DNA from: Hofstenia miamia
Lineage: Eukaryota; Xenacoelomorpha; Acoela
Direction of reading: 5' to 3'
NCBI GenBank assembly: GCA_004352715.1
Contig: SCFE01000040.1
Span: forward strand, 1,125,007-1,189,006
DNA: 64,000 nt
The translations under genes were made by a program, and so were the position numbers. Under the pieces are notes generated by a model that worked only from the letters and a program-made list of their open reading frames with translations, did not search any database and was not told where the DNA came from. Within the stretch, counting starts at the first letter, position 1; each line of letters begins with the position of its first letter. Below, piece after piece: positions 24,809-36,916 of this stretch.

Positions 24809-25476
24809 CCTCTAAAAGCAAAAATTTTTGAAAATTCTAACGAATTTTTGAAAAGTTCTTTACTAAATTTAACCTCATTTGTCCAAACATTGATTGGGTG
24901 AATTTCGAATTTTTAAGGATGAATACATGCAGCAAAGCGTAATTTACTCATAATTGTTTCGTAACGCAAATTGCAATATTAAAAGTGCTATAACTCTAAA
25001 TACCAAATTTTCCTTTGTTTTTTCATACTAATTCAGTATTTCACGACGCCATCCTGCGAATTTTGAAAATAAAAATTTCGTCTAATGGGCCATTAAGTTT
25101 GTCATCAAGAATTTATCTGGCTGCCCTTGAATGATGAGGGGAGGCTCCATCTTGCTGGTAGTGCGTTTCGTAACGTAGAAATATCAAATTGGAATCACCT
25201 CCACAAAACAATAATTTTGAAAATTCTAACGAATTTTTGAAAAGTACTTTACTAAATTTAACCACATTTGTCCCAACATTGACTGGGTCAATTTCGAATT
25301 TTATTGGCTGAATACATGCAACAAAGCGTAATTTACTCGTAATTGTTTCGTAACGCAAACAAATAAATATTAAAAGTGCTATAGCTCTAAATACCAACTT
25401 TCTTTTGTTTTTTACATAATAGTTCAATATTTTACGACGCCCTCTAGCGAATTTTGAAAAAAAAATTCGTCTAATG
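24776..25476. repeat. Tandem repeat: two diverged ~312-bp copies around a transposase scrap
   Basis: 24776-25087 and 25164-25476 align throughout (both run from CGTTTCGTAA to CGTCTAATG) with frequent substitutions and small indels. This looks like a genuine old duplication, unlike the n-junction copies. The 76-bp spacer (25088-25163, minus) encodes HYQQDGASPHHSRAAR, stop, ILDDKL. This is the 'QQDGAPPH...VR..LD' signature around the second catalytic aspartate of Tc1/mariner-superfamily transposases. The repeats may be the long terminal parts of that dead element. Confidence 0.6.
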
Positions 25477-26386
25477 TATGCAAGTATACTTTTAGCAAAT
25501 CCATGAAAGCAAAGTTCTAAATTTTAAAAACTTGTCATTCGATTCACCGAGTCATTTACTTTGCAATTTTACGGGGTATTGATGCGTCACTGGGTCAAAG
25601 CTTATACAGGTTGCATGGGTCACATTTTTGACATGGTTGCAACTCGAAGTAAACTATGACAAATATGTGACGATTATGGGTTGCTGTACTCCTCTGTCAC
25701 AGGACTATCAGTCTTCTGTTCAATTTGGGTTGCCTCCCAGTTGATTGACAGGACTTTATAGTGTTATAGTGTTTTTTCAAGAACAAATTTTGTCTCAGTT
25801 TTATACTTTTTTTATAAGTTACACTTATTTAACTGATTCGCTCAAAATACACCGATTAACCCCAACCAGATGTGAAAAACAAGGTGTAATTACGCATTTC
25901 CTTGCATAAAAATATATTACCTGTTCTGATTTCATAGATCTAGGATATGCTAGTGATTATAGAGTAACATTGAATAGAACTGCGCATGCACCCCAACCAA
26001 TTCGCTCAGTTTACATTACTTTATTCCAGGCCTGGCGATTTGCACTTCAAAAAGAGTAACGAAGCAAGAAGGATATTGTTTCAAACTTTATCCTAGTCTC
26101 TAAAATACAGAATTTTTATCATAATTTTGATCATAATGTTAATTAATACAATGGGTTGTCCTTCAAAACTAAAAGACAAAACAATTGATACTTTTCTAAT
26201 CTAAATGGCGAAACATTTTGGTTCTTTTTCGAAACAAAATAAAGAGACATTGTGGTTAATTTTCGTTACAAGAAAACGAAACAAAAAATTATCATTGTTG
26301 CTTTAATTTTTCGTTAATGTCACCAAAATTTTTTATTGGGGATGCAAATTCAGCAATGCGCCGAAGGGAGCGATCATCACAAAATG
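25477..26386. other. Non-coding stretch
   Basis: No ORF or structured repeat recognised. Confidence 0.5.
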
Positions 26387-26394
26387 GGCGATTG

Positions 26395-27145
26395 CAGGCG
26401 CGCAGCCATGATTTCGTTTCGGTATGGGCATAAAATAGATTTTTTGAATTTTGAACCTTGATAAAATTAAATTTTTGATACCTATGCTTTTTTATTTAAC
26501 TGTTAAAAATCTATTGTTAAATTGAACAAGAATAACGCATACAAAAGATATAATTTTCAAAACTTGACAAGTCAACATTCACAATTCAAACGTAGTTCAC
26601 TGTAATAAAAAATTCTATCTTCGATTGCTCTTTAAAGCGAGCTCATCTAGCACATCTTTAGCATCTAATTCAAGGTCACGGTTAATTGATAAATGCACTA
26701 ACCCATTTAACCTTTCCTGTCCCATTGTTCAACGAGTGTATGTCTTTAGCCTTCTTAACAGTAAAAATCAATCTTTCGCAAGTTGCAGATGTAAGTGGCA
26801 ATGTTAGAAAAATCATTAAAACAAAGTGCGAATTTGAGGGAACATAACTACATCACAGTTAGACAAAGCCTCTGATACAGTAGATATAGCTGACACTTTT
26901 TTATCATTCCAATATAGTTTCCAGCGCAAGACTTCTGCCCTAACAACATTTTTTAGAGAAAATGTATCAATGATGTCTTCTATTTCTTGAAGTTACGTTT
27001 CTTTCAGAAATGATGGAATTAATTTTTGAAGTCAATGTCATCTCCAGCATTAAAGCATTGTTAACTTTTGTTCAGAATTTTTTTGTCCTTCAATTTCGGG
27101 GGTGGCACGTGCCCAGTGTGCCCCCCCCCATTGGCTGCGCCACTG
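26395..27145 (-). mobile_element. Internally deleted hAT transposon, 751 bp, with exact 8-bp TSD
   Basis: Left end CAGGCGCGCAGCCATG and right end (reverse strand) CAGTGGCGCAGCCAATG are matching inverted termini. The 8-bp duplication GGCGATTG lies at 26387-26394 and 27146-27153, exact on both sides. Inside, minus-strand frames around 26640-26980 read RAEVLRWKLYWNDKK, ALSNCDVVMFPQIRTL, TLPLTSATCERLIFTVKKAKD, STMGQERLNGLVHLSINRD and ELDAKDVLDELALKSNRR. This is the C-terminal part of a hAT transposase, ending in the dimerisation region (usual 'LP.(S/T)...ER.FS..K..K..LRS.M..ERL..LALL.I..D'), in the ZMYM-like branch. Stops and frameshifts break it, and the catalytic N-terminal half is missing. It is inserted in a LINE endonuclease remnant. 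Confidence 0.8.
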
Positions 27146-27154
27146 GGCGATTGA

Positions 27155-27330
27155 AAGCTAGATAAACCAATAGTTTGATTATCAATTGTGCTAGATAACA
27201 AGCTTTCGGTAACAATAATAGCATCAGGAATACATTTATTAGCCAACACTTTCAGCTCGTCCAGTTTGTTTTAATTGATTGTGTATTTACTGTTAAAATT
27301 TTAGGCAGACTTCTACATGCTTCACGTTGT
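27155..27330 (-). pseudogene. LINE endonuclease N-terminal fragment
   Basis: The minus strand reads LDELKVLANKCIPDAIIVTES followed by LLSSTIDNQTIGLSSFQS, then is cut by the hAT insertion. It matches the start of APE-type endonucleases of CR1/L2-like LINEs ('NARS..NKLDEL...A....PDVI.ITE(T/S)WL......D....', with the metal-binding E in TES). Upstream minus-strand sequence to about 27400 (TLKNLRSEGIEINID) may be part of the same copy, with stops. Confidence 0.6.
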
Positions 27331-29957
27331 AAATTTAGTCAATCAATGTTGATCTCAATTCCTTCAGATCTCAAATTCTTAAGTGTTTTTTTCAACTCCG
27401 CTTTGAATGAAACGGTAGTGTTTTTTTTATTTTTTTTTTCTTTTTCATGTTCTGCAGCAGATGAGCAATGTCAAATATAAATCCTTTTACCAAGATTTTT
27501 CAACTGTCCATACCGATCCAAGCTCAATAACTATTGGACATTTTGCAAAAATGTGCTCCTTTGTCCTTGTAAAAAATAGTCAAATTCTCCCCATGCCTAG
27601 TGTTTAGGCGATGAGGTGGTCTAAAGCTCATGAGAGCAGCAATTTTGTTTTCTGTAGATATGCTACCAATGTTCATTGAGGCCCGAAACTTCAGTTGTGA
27701 CATTACACAAAGGAAGTCCTCAATGGCTCATAGTCTGGGACAGCTTTAAAGCCGAAGTGAAATTCAAGAGAATCCTCTATCTTGCGTTGTTTTCAAATTT
27801 TAGATATACTTAGTATATCGTTAATTATAACGTTTATGAAAGTTTATTTGGGTGATTCGTATTTTAGAAAAGTTAAAACTAAAGAGTAGTGAAATATTTG
27901 GCTTATTTTTTGAATTTGTTAACATTTTCTTGCCAAATTCAGACATTATATCTAAAATTTTTAGGTTAAGATAATTGTTTAAAAAATTTAAAAAATATAT
28001 ATTAAACCTGCTATTTTCAAGCATATTGTAAGTTCACATTCATATTAATAATGTAAATAATGGTATTATAATTTCTTTATTACATTACAAATTAGAATTA
28101 ACGGGTGTTTTGGTAAGTTTGAAAAGTTTTTGGATAAGAGCAAAATTTTAAATTTTGAAAGACTGGTATTGTGTACACATCAAATTTAAAATCCCACACA
28201 AAACAACATGTTGTGTTCTTTTGTGTTATGGATTTCTATAACTACGCTTGTACCTATAACCTAAGCATGAATGTCAAGCATCCACTTGATTAGGGCTGTG
28301 ATAGTTTAATGTTCTAAAACAGTAATTTTATATTTATATTTGTTTTAAGATATCTTATAACAAAGTGGGAATGGTAAATCGTGTTAAAGTTTTATTGGTG
28401 AATGTTACTCGTACACGAACTTCCACCCAGGGATATGCAACCATATTCACAGTGGAAGTTGTAAAAAACTATAATTTGCAAATTCAATGTAAAATTTCTA
28501 TTATATTTGAAATTGTGCATTAGTAATATTGATAAGGAAAAACATTTTTATACAGGTGAAAAGTGCATGCCACAAGATGCATATATTCGAAAAAAATCAA
28601 TATATTTTTAAATATTGCACACACCCACTTCTCAATTATTTAGCTGAACACGTTTAAGAGGTCATTTTAATAACATATTGGAAAAGTTTACCGTCTTTAT
28701 GAAAGTGTGTGTGTCTCAGCATATAACTTTTGTGATGTATAAACAGGGCTTCCGAGCTGAAGCCAGAGCTATGGAGCCGAGTATTTTCTTCGCAGCCATA
28801 ACAAGAACTGGAGCAATATTTAGGATTAGGATGCCGGGGAACTGCAGACGGAGCCGGAGCCAAATGTTTTTGGAACAGCTCAACTCGTTTTTTGAAAAGC
28901 TATTTTTATTAGTTGATGTTTGTATTATAAATAACGCCGAGTCTGAAAGCTCTGTTATGTATCCACTCCAATTATATTTGCGTGTTGTGAAATCCATTCA
29001 GATCGATAGCATCTTAAAGGGCCGAAACCCAAAGCAATGAAGGAAGAATCAGCTACACATGTCGATCACCAGGCAGTGGCGTACCAGCAATATTGAATTA
29101 AGGAGGCACCAGGGTGCCAAGATATTTGAGGTAGGGCACAGTTGAAATTTCATATATATATATGTAATATATATAACGTCACTCAGGAAAAAATCGGGGT
29201 TCTATCTTTAAATGGCTGCATCTATTAGGCTGGTAGCAACTATTAGCAAAAGCCTAGGGTCCCAATTAAACAAATAGAGTCTCGGTTGTAGTAACCAGGG
29301 TAACCAGTAGTGACTATTAGCAAAAGTCTCCTTGGTTACCACTGATATCACATTAGCTTAAAAAATTATTAATATATATATATCAGTTAATAAATATTTT
29401 ATTGTTTGTTTGTAAATAGATTCTTTGATTTATTTTAGTTTATTTTGATTGATTTGATTTTTTTGTGATCTTCCCTATTTCAATATTAGTCATATTACTT
29501 TAGTGCAGTATTTGATTGTCCCCTCGATTCTAACATGACGTTGCTTAATTTAAACTTTGATCACAAGGGAAATTTTTAAACAAATTGCAGGTAAAAATCT
29601 ATTTGTATAAAAACCTAGGGCAATCAGGGCAATCTGCTACTCGTTCAGTTACAATCAATTAGTTTAGCTCAATGCTAGTGTTATTTTCTATCTCTTGTTT
29701 TAATTTAATTTAATGTTGCTTGTGATGGTAATAATTAGATAGGCTTAGATGACAAATTGGGGATCATGTAGGAATGAGGAGCGACTATTAGCGACTTCTT
29801 CCATTCCCCTTAATTGTGGTCGCATTAAATTACATATAGGTATATGGTTAGTGAATAAAAACATGTTCTTTTCAATTCATTTGTACAAATGCACATAAAT
29901 CATGCATATTTGCCTGCATGAATCAATGCTAACTACATCCTACTTATCTTATTTATT
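27331..29957. other. Mostly non-coding; degraded repeats
   Basis: 27400-27780 has broken minus-strand frames of repeat character (KFRASMNIGSISTENKIAALM). A 120-codon plus ORF ending at 29040 overlaps repeat-like sequence and shows no domain. Around 29074 a CAGTGGCGTACCAGC end of another hAT-like repeat appears without a partner. No host gene recognised. Confidence 0.45.
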
Positions 29958-30257
29958 GTAACATCCTCCACCTAGCTTGTTACGCCGTGTTTAATCACTG
30001 CTAAGGGATGCTTAGTAAACTGCGGGTGAGGTGTTACCCATTTGTTGATCCATCAAATTTCTCTTTCTTATTAACTAGTTACGTTAATTAAGTACTCAGA
30101 TAATAACCATCACTGTTTAGGTGACTGGGCAGTATGATGTTTCCTCTTCGGTTGTTCCATGGGCTCCTGCCCGAAGCCGATCTCCACAACACAGCTCCTC
30201 TTCTTCTGGAACGATGGTTGAGTCCACATCACCATCTCAGCTCAACTGGGATTAATT
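29958..30257 (+). mobile_element. Probable LTR segment (5' side of a gag-bearing element)
   Basis: Starts TGTAACATCCTCCACC, a typical LTR beginning, and runs to the 1000-N gap. The stretch TGGGCTCCTGCCCGAAGC has a related counterpart near 56388-56410 (AGGGCCTCTGCCCGACGC). After the gap, AATAAA (31268-31273) and a Gag pseudogene follow in the same orientation. The LTR's 3' boundary is hidden. Confidence 0.35.
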
Positions 30258-31257
30258 NNNNNNNNNNNNNNNNNNNNNNNNNNNNNNNNNNNNNNNNNNN
30301 NNNNNNNNNNNNNNNNNNNNNNNNNNNNNNNNNNNNNNNNNNNNNNNNNNNNNNNNNNNNNNNNNNNNNNNNNNNNNNNNNNNNNNNNNNNNNNNNNNNN
30401 NNNNNNNNNNNNNNNNNNNNNNNNNNNNNNNNNNNNNNNNNNNNNNNNNNNNNNNNNNNNNNNNNNNNNNNNNNNNNNNNNNNNNNNNNNNNNNNNNNNN
30501 NNNNNNNNNNNNNNNNNNNNNNNNNNNNNNNNNNNNNNNNNNNNNNNNNNNNNNNNNNNNNNNNNNNNNNNNNNNNNNNNNNNNNNNNNNNNNNNNNNNN
30601 NNNNNNNNNNNNNNNNNNNNNNNNNNNNNNNNNNNNNNNNNNNNNNNNNNNNNNNNNNNNNNNNNNNNNNNNNNNNNNNNNNNNNNNNNNNNNNNNNNNN
30701 NNNNNNNNNNNNNNNNNNNNNNNNNNNNNNNNNNNNNNNNNNNNNNNNNNNNNNNNNNNNNNNNNNNNNNNNNNNNNNNNNNNNNNNNNNNNNNNNNNNN
30801 NNNNNNNNNNNNNNNNNNNNNNNNNNNNNNNNNNNNNNNNNNNNNNNNNNNNNNNNNNNNNNNNNNNNNNNNNNNNNNNNNNNNNNNNNNNNNNNNNNNN
30901 NNNNNNNNNNNNNNNNNNNNNNNNNNNNNNNNNNNNNNNNNNNNNNNNNNNNNNNNNNNNNNNNNNNNNNNNNNNNNNNNNNNNNNNNNNNNNNNNNNNN
31001 NNNNNNNNNNNNNNNNNNNNNNNNNNNNNNNNNNNNNNNNNNNNNNNNNNNNNNNNNNNNNNNNNNNNNNNNNNNNNNNNNNNNNNNNNNNNNNNNNNNN
31101 NNNNNNNNNNNNNNNNNNNNNNNNNNNNNNNNNNNNNNNNNNNNNNNNNNNNNNNNNNNNNNNNNNNNNNNNNNNNNNNNNNNNNNNNNNNNNNNNNNNN
31201 NNNNNNNNNNNNNNNNNNNNNNNNNNNNNNNNNNNNNNNNNNNNNNNNNNNNNNNNN
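30258..31257. other. Assembly gap of exactly 1000 N
   Basis: The round size suggests a placeholder for unknown length inside the LTR element. Confidence 0.95.
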
Positions 31258-31560
31258 GGTCTAGGGATAATAAACTTTATTGAGATAGATAATACAAAGT
31301 GAGACAAATAGGGCAGCAACATTTATTTTTTACTAGGGAACACTTAGCTCGTGATGGATCTTTGGTTTGCTGCCATGTGGAATTGGTGAACACAACTCTT
31401 CTTGAAACCTAAAGAATGTTAGTTATGTTTAAATACCAATCATTTATATTGCTGGAATCAGAGTTGGAACAGGTTGCTTCTATTTATTTCTAAAGCTATG
31501 GAGTACCCATCTGTTAGAGTCAGATAACAAAATGTGCTGTTTTGACCTAACCACCCCCAC

Positions 31561-32520
31561 TACCTCCAAGGACTGGCTTATGCCCAATGCATGATGCTGG
31601 ACAAAAGAATTAAATCACATTACCAATTGCGAGTTAGTTTCTTTGTCAAACACTACCAAGCTCTGCATATTAAGCAGCAATACAAAATGCTATTGTGTGA
31701 TATGAAGTTCAAGAAAGGAGACAATGTCTGAAACTTCATCACCCAAGTGGAGAACCTCTTCTGGTTGAGTAAGACCTCTTCTGATAACTCCCGGCATGAT
31801 CTCTTCTCATATGTGTGTCACAGATTTCTCCTAGCCATCTAGGAGTGAATGGAACTTAAGTGTGATCCTGAGGTTGACCTCACAATGCTTATCTGGAAGT
31901 TTATCAGCATTATGTACCCTGTGCAAAACACAAAGCAGATCAATGAGGATGTAACTGAGGCACATCAAAGCATCTGGTCTCCAGCCAGAAAGGATCCTCC
32001 CATGCCTAGCAGTTCAGCTTGAGCCATAGCCAGTAAGCCTGCCACTGGGAACATGAAAGCCATCATGCCCTTGAAGTTCTCTGTGCCAGAAGAATTCTTT
32101 TGCTGCTACTGGTGTGGCCAGACAAGCCATACTAAACATGTGTGCAGCCAAGTCATCAACATAGTAGAGCCAGACAAAAGCTTCTACCTTAGTGCTGAGT
32201 TCACCCCTGGATGCAAGAATGTGGAGGCATGCCACCTTATGTTAAACTGAAAGGAGCACCATCTGCCACCAACTGAGACAGGATGTTTTAGTTGTCACAA
32301 ACTTGATTTGAAGGAATGTGCTGCTGGTTGATCTAAATGGAATGCTGATGTACACAACAGTGGACACTGAACCTCAGCTTCTATCATTACCAGCATTTGC
32401 TGTGGAGTAGTGGGGATAGTCTGTGATCAGGTTAAATCTGCAGGTCATCAACTATTAGATGTTTCAGGGGAATACATCATGATAAAGTGTATTGTTAATG
32501 GGGTCACCATTTGAGTTAAT
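31561..32520 (+). pseudogene. Decayed retrotransposon Gag with CCHC zinc knuckle
   Basis: Plus-strand frames read MLDKRIKSHYQLRVSFF, a 'KFKKGDNV..FI.QVENLFWL' stretch, YVCHRFLLAI, and at about 32098-32145 CYWCGQTSHTKHVC, a CX2CX4HX4C nucleocapsid knuckle. A second C..C-like remnant (GCFSCHKLDLKECAAG) lies near 32280-32330, and the following VVGIVCDQVKSAGH..LDVSGEY could be an eroded aspartic protease start. Many stops. Gag packages the RNA of LTR elements; this copy cannot. Base composition is clearly less AT-rich than the surroundings, a sign of recent foreign origin. Confidence 0.6.
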
Positions 32521-35097
32521 GCCAAAAAGATGAAAGTTATGTCCTTAGCTAAATGTTATATTTAACTAAAACAGCTAGAATGTCACAAGTAAACTTTCTT
32601 GCGTGCATATTTAACAGTGATTGCTACTATCAATGTACTTTACTGTCAAAGGAAAAGTAAATACTTTTTTTGACAGAACTGGGAAGTTTAACTTTACAAT
32701 TATAAAGTCAAACTGCGTCCCGCGTCCAGTAGAAGATTTTTAAACATGCATAGTCAAATTCTTTAGCAAATCATGTATCAAATCGCATAACCATTATTGA
32801 CAACACATCATGTGGTATGAAAACACAACCGGAATGCTTTAGCTTATCATACCCACATTTAAATAACCTTACATTTAAATATGTGCTTGATCCTACATAC
32901 ATGTAAACAATCGATGTAGTCAGCAGAAAGATGAAGTCCAGAAGCCCACGAAAAATAATTAATATATTAAATATAATGGTGTTTCTAGACACTTTGTATG
33001 CTTAATAGTGTTATTCCCTACAACTTTGGATCTAAAACAAGGGGTTAACCTACAGTTAGCTGTCCAGATGTTAAATTAAATTACTTATAATTACAAGTAA
33101 AACGATGATGCCACATTATTCTTTAATAGTGCAAACTATGGGCTTGTTTTAATTGCTGCATTGAAAATTGCAACTAGTAGTAGAAAAAAGTGCCAACTAT
33201 GACGAACATCTGTCTACAGCCAAATCATTATGACCAATGGCTGGTGTAGGTACAAATTTATTTTGCATGGCCAACTGCATCCAAGAAAATTGCTATGGAA
33301 CTCTACTAAGGAGTCCTGCAATATTTAGTTTGTGATTTTTAAGAATTTCAAGTCAACTTCAGATTCTATGTCCAAATTATTAAGTTAATTTAAAAAAATG
33401 TATAACAAATTCAAAAAATTTATTTTAAACATGCATATTGTAAGATCACAATAACTAATAACCTTACTACTGAGCTTTTGTTCATTATTTACATTGCATT
33501 CATACAAATAACAAAGTTTGTAGGAAGTTTGAGGATAAAAACATAATATATGTATCCGATTTATTTTAGATGAAGGCAAAATTGTTAATTCTATGGGCTT
33601 AAATTTTTATGTCCCACACAGGTTGTGTTGTGTGCACAACAAACTACAAAACTCCACACAATAAAACTCAAAATTTTTGTGTTGCATTGTGTACACACAA
33701 ACAACTCCAAGCCTGTCAAGCATAAACATAATGTTAACAACTGCATTGTAGTAAACCATGATGCGTTTTGCTCAGGGAAGTTTTTTTCAAGATTTGCTGG
33801 TCTTGTGCGGGCGTGATCTTTTTGCTCCGGGTTTGGGTTTGGCTGTGTACAGAAGAAAATCTGTGCTCAAGTCCCCTTGGGGATACTTACCATGGGAAGT
33901 GTATGTGTAAATTAATTAATAGTCATAGGTAGAGAATACCATCAATGTGACCCCATATATATACAGTTTCAGGTAAAACACTTTTTTAAGTTTTTGATTT
34001 GCTAAAAATAATGCTGAATATATTAAAAATTTTAATAAAACAAATGACTAAAGCCTTAAATTGAATTAAAGTGGAATATAAAAAACTAACTTAAATGGAT
34101 AAACTAAGAAATGAAAATCTTGCTTTTCAATGTACTGTGCTTCTAAGTTGATAGCATTCACAACATTTGGGTTTAGCTGTGAGTACTCCTGGGTTATAAT
34201 TAAACAGTTTGATGGACATTTTGAACAATTTTTCACATCACACTTTTCAATTACTTAACACAATTGTAGACAAGTTCAATCTAGCCACACTCAGGCCAGG
34301 AGTATCTCTGAATTTTTTTAATAATGTTATTAACATTTCCTACATTTCCTGTTTACATTGCACTTGTTTACATATTTATAAAGTTTAGCAAACATATACA
34401 ATAAGACAAGTAGAAAACAAAGCTACAGCACTAATAATAAATATTAAAAGAAAAAATAAACAAAAAAGTGTTAAAATAAATACATTTTAAACTTTGTAAT
34501 TCATTCACCACACGTTTAGTTTCTTAATATAACCTAAGATATATTGATCAGCTAGTAAATTTTCCCTTTTAGTGATTTTTTAAATTTTCTTATAGTTGAA
34601 GCCTTCTGAGTTTCCAGTTTCAATTTGTCCCACATGCGACAGACATTTGTGATATATGATGAATTCCAGTATTTGCATTTTATTAAGGTGTTATTTATTA
34701 AGCAAAGTGACCTTTTATTTACATTTACGTATTTCTTTAGAAAATGATTTCCTTGGTTTAAGTCATGTATGTATATTTACTTATGATGTATATTTTTTTG
34801 TTCAATAATTTGCATATATTAGAGAAAAATTGTCACTTTGATTAATCTTGTATTTGCTAGGTCTTGAGAATGATAAAAATGAAGCAAATCTTCTACAAAA
34901 ATTTCAGAAAAGACCAAACAACTGGAACCAAATATGGTAACCACTATATGCACTTTAGAGTTTATAAAATTTTTTTAGTGATAATATTCAAAATACTTGT
35001 TTTCACCAGGATGCATTCAATTAATGAAGTAATTTGTTGTTAATGAGATTCTAAGATATAGAATTGATGCTTAATTTATATTAGGCATTGGTAAAAA
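32521..35097. other. Non-coding stretch between the LTR element and Polinton A
   Basis: 33024-33061 (CTTTGGATCTAAAACAAGG...) is shared with 56794-56832, probably a terminus of the same LTR family. 33610-33700 is rich in TTGTGT/ACACAA short inverted motifs. No gene recognised. Confidence 0.5.
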
Positions 35098-35258
35098 CAC
35101 TAATATGAATATTCAAGAAAGTTGTTATGATTGGCATAACAAGGATTTTGTATGGAGTTATAGCATTTAGAATTGCTAGTCCATTCCATTTGCTGATAAC
35201 CATTCTGCTAAGGGAAAGAACTTACTGAAGATTTCAGTGGTATTTCAGGTTCTTAGCT
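35098..35258 (+). repeat. Diverged direct repeat outside the left end of Polinton A
   Basis: This roughly 160-bp segment (ACACTAATATGAATATTCAAG ... TTTCAGTGGTATTT) recurs in the same orientation at about 51690-51835 (ACACTAATAAGAATATTCAG ... ATTCAGTGGTACTT). Similarity is clear but much eroded. Confidence 0.5.
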
Positions 35259-35342
35259 AACTAATATTGACATTAGTGAAACTTAATTCAATAGAAGAGA
35301 ACCCTTTAAAAGTATATTTTCATAACACGAATTTATGCTGTT

Positions 35343-35348
35343 AATAAT
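35343..35348. repeat. Left target-site duplication of Polinton A (AATAAT)
   Basis: AATAAT directly precedes the AGTAGTA terminus. The identical 6-mer follows the right terminus at 51586-51591. Confidence 0.8.
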
Positions 35349-35885
35349 AGTAGTATACATAAGGCATACGAGAGCCCACAAACTGACATTTTGACCTCTA
35401 GTGATTCATGGATATTGGAGGAGTGTTCTTAGTGACTCAGCGTTTGATTGACAGTTCACTAATAGGTTTTCAGTGACGTCACATACTTGACTAATTATTT
35501 TCTGACAGGTTGTGATAACTTGCAAAGTGCTTTTTGACAGGTCTTAATGGATTTCAATTAGTGATTCATGATACTTTTTTAATTGATTTTATAGTGATTC
35601 ATGTTATGGCCATTTTTTACACTGTTTTGATATGACTAATTTCACTTTGTTAATATCACAATTGTTTGCATACATTACATCACGTTAAATATATACCTTA
35701 TTATAACAACCCTTTGTCAGATATGTGCACAATATTAAAAACTAATTTTCCATTACATGTAAAAACACAGAATTTTCCATAATTTTGAAAAATGTACATG
35801 TATAATATAATTTGGGAAAACTTTCAAAACAATATCTTGCATTTTGTCAAAATTCATTGTTAACATGTTTTATCATGTCATGGTT
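35349..35885 (+). repeat. Left terminal inverted repeat of Polinton A
   Basis: The outer 290 bp match the right TIR closely (shared blocks CCCACAAACTGACATTTTGA, TTTCAGTGACGTCACATAC, TAACTTGCAAAGTGCTTTTT). After a more diverged stretch a second block (AATTTGGGAAAACTTTCAAA ... TCATTGTTAACA, about 35812-35865) also matches. The TIR is longer than the right copy because of indels. TGACGTCA inside it is a perfect CRE/ATF-type palindrome present in both TIRs. Confidence 0.85.
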
Positions 35886-36220
35886 TTTCAACCAATAATT
35901 ATTTTTCATAAATTCAAATGTATTTCCATTGGCTGGTCAATCTATATATTCACCTCATTTCACTGGATAAAATCATTATTCTTCTTCTACACAATTTGGT
36001 CTCTCACTTTTGCCAATGTCTGTTGAAATGCTAGCATCCAGTTCACTGAGTACCCTGTTTGATGATCTATGCACATCCTGGCCACCATCGACTGGTTATA
36101 ACCTGCTAACACAGGAGATGATTCAACCTCCACCTGCGCCTGTAAAAAAAACGCAAAGCTCAACACAAACAAAGACGTCCTACAGTCAATAACAATGCAA
36201 TTGTCTTCCCCACCTCCAAC

Positions 36221-36568
36221 ATGGCTGGAGATGATAATGTTTTACAATGCTTAAATGATGTCAACTCCCAGCTGCTACTATCATCACACACTTTTTCAAA
36301 TGCATACTCTGCTAGTGAACTTCTGAAAAAACAATGGTTTACAATTGAAGATGCAGTGCATTTGAACACGAGATATGGTATCACAGTAAAGATTAAACTC
36401 AGCAACGGGTTTTATTACTTTCTTCCTAAATGCTATGTTAACGCACTCAGTGAAAATTGCAAGACTTTGGTAAATAAAAAACTTTTCTGCAATGATGATA
36501 TGGAAACCTCAACTGGTGGTAATAATATAAATTGGATTGTATTGGAGTTTAGCAAAATAAAAATATAG
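36221..36568 (+). CDS. Small Polinton ORF, possible OB-fold-like protein (115 aa)
   Basis: ATG start (MAGDDNVLQC), ORF intact, lying just inside the left TIR of Polinton A. The central part WFTIEDAVHLNTRYGITVKIKLSN followed by GFYYFLPKCYVNALSE, and the C-terminal INWIVLEF, has alternating hydrophobic strands. From memory this resembles small uncharacterised proteins with 'T.YG..I.V.L...F.VFLP.R....L' seen with PolB-bearing elements. An OB-fold-like single-strand-binding role would suit protein-primed replication, but this is inference. An adjoining open frame at 36016-36190, rich in S/T/P, may be an upstream exon. Alternative: an unrelated accessory gene. Confidence 0.45.
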   Translation: MAGDDNVLQCLNDVNSQLLLSSHTFSNAYSASELLKKQWFTIEDAVHLNTRYGITVKIKLSNGFYYFLPKCYVNALSENCKTLVNKKLFCNDDMETSTGGNNINWIVLEFSKIKI

Positions 36569-36916
36569 CTTTTGTTTTCATTGTCGCTTTTTCCTCATGT
36601 AACACTATTTTATAATAAAATATCATACTAATAAAAAATTATCAATTACAAAAGACTTTACATCAAGTCTTCTAACTCGAACAAATTTCATTTATATGTA
36701 AAACATGGTAATAAATAAATAAATCAGAGTTTAAGAAAAATAGTAAAAATAATTCATTTGCTTGGTATTTCACTATGTGGTAAAGGCTTTACAACAAATT
36801 TCTTAAATTTACAGTTACTAGTAATATCAACAAATATACCTGGAGTCCTCATTCATTGTACAAATCTGTAATAGTCTTTTATACATGTGATGGAACTCCA
36901 ACATGTTCTGTGGGTA
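36569..36916. other. Short spacer in Polinton A
   Basis: AT-rich with AATAAA-like signals (e.g. 36617-36622) between two convergent small ORFs. Nothing else seen. Confidence 0.5.

Noticed and set aside
29074-29344. Possible hAT MITE from CAGTGGCGTACC to GGTTACCACTG
   Set aside because: The termini match only over CAGTGG and ACCA, and the 8-bp flanks (TCACCAGG, ATATCACA) differ.
30134-31322. Long ORFs on both strands across the N gaps (also at 54617-55510 and 61829-62984)
   Set aside because: They exist only because runs of N contain no stop codons; the real residues at their edges show no gene.
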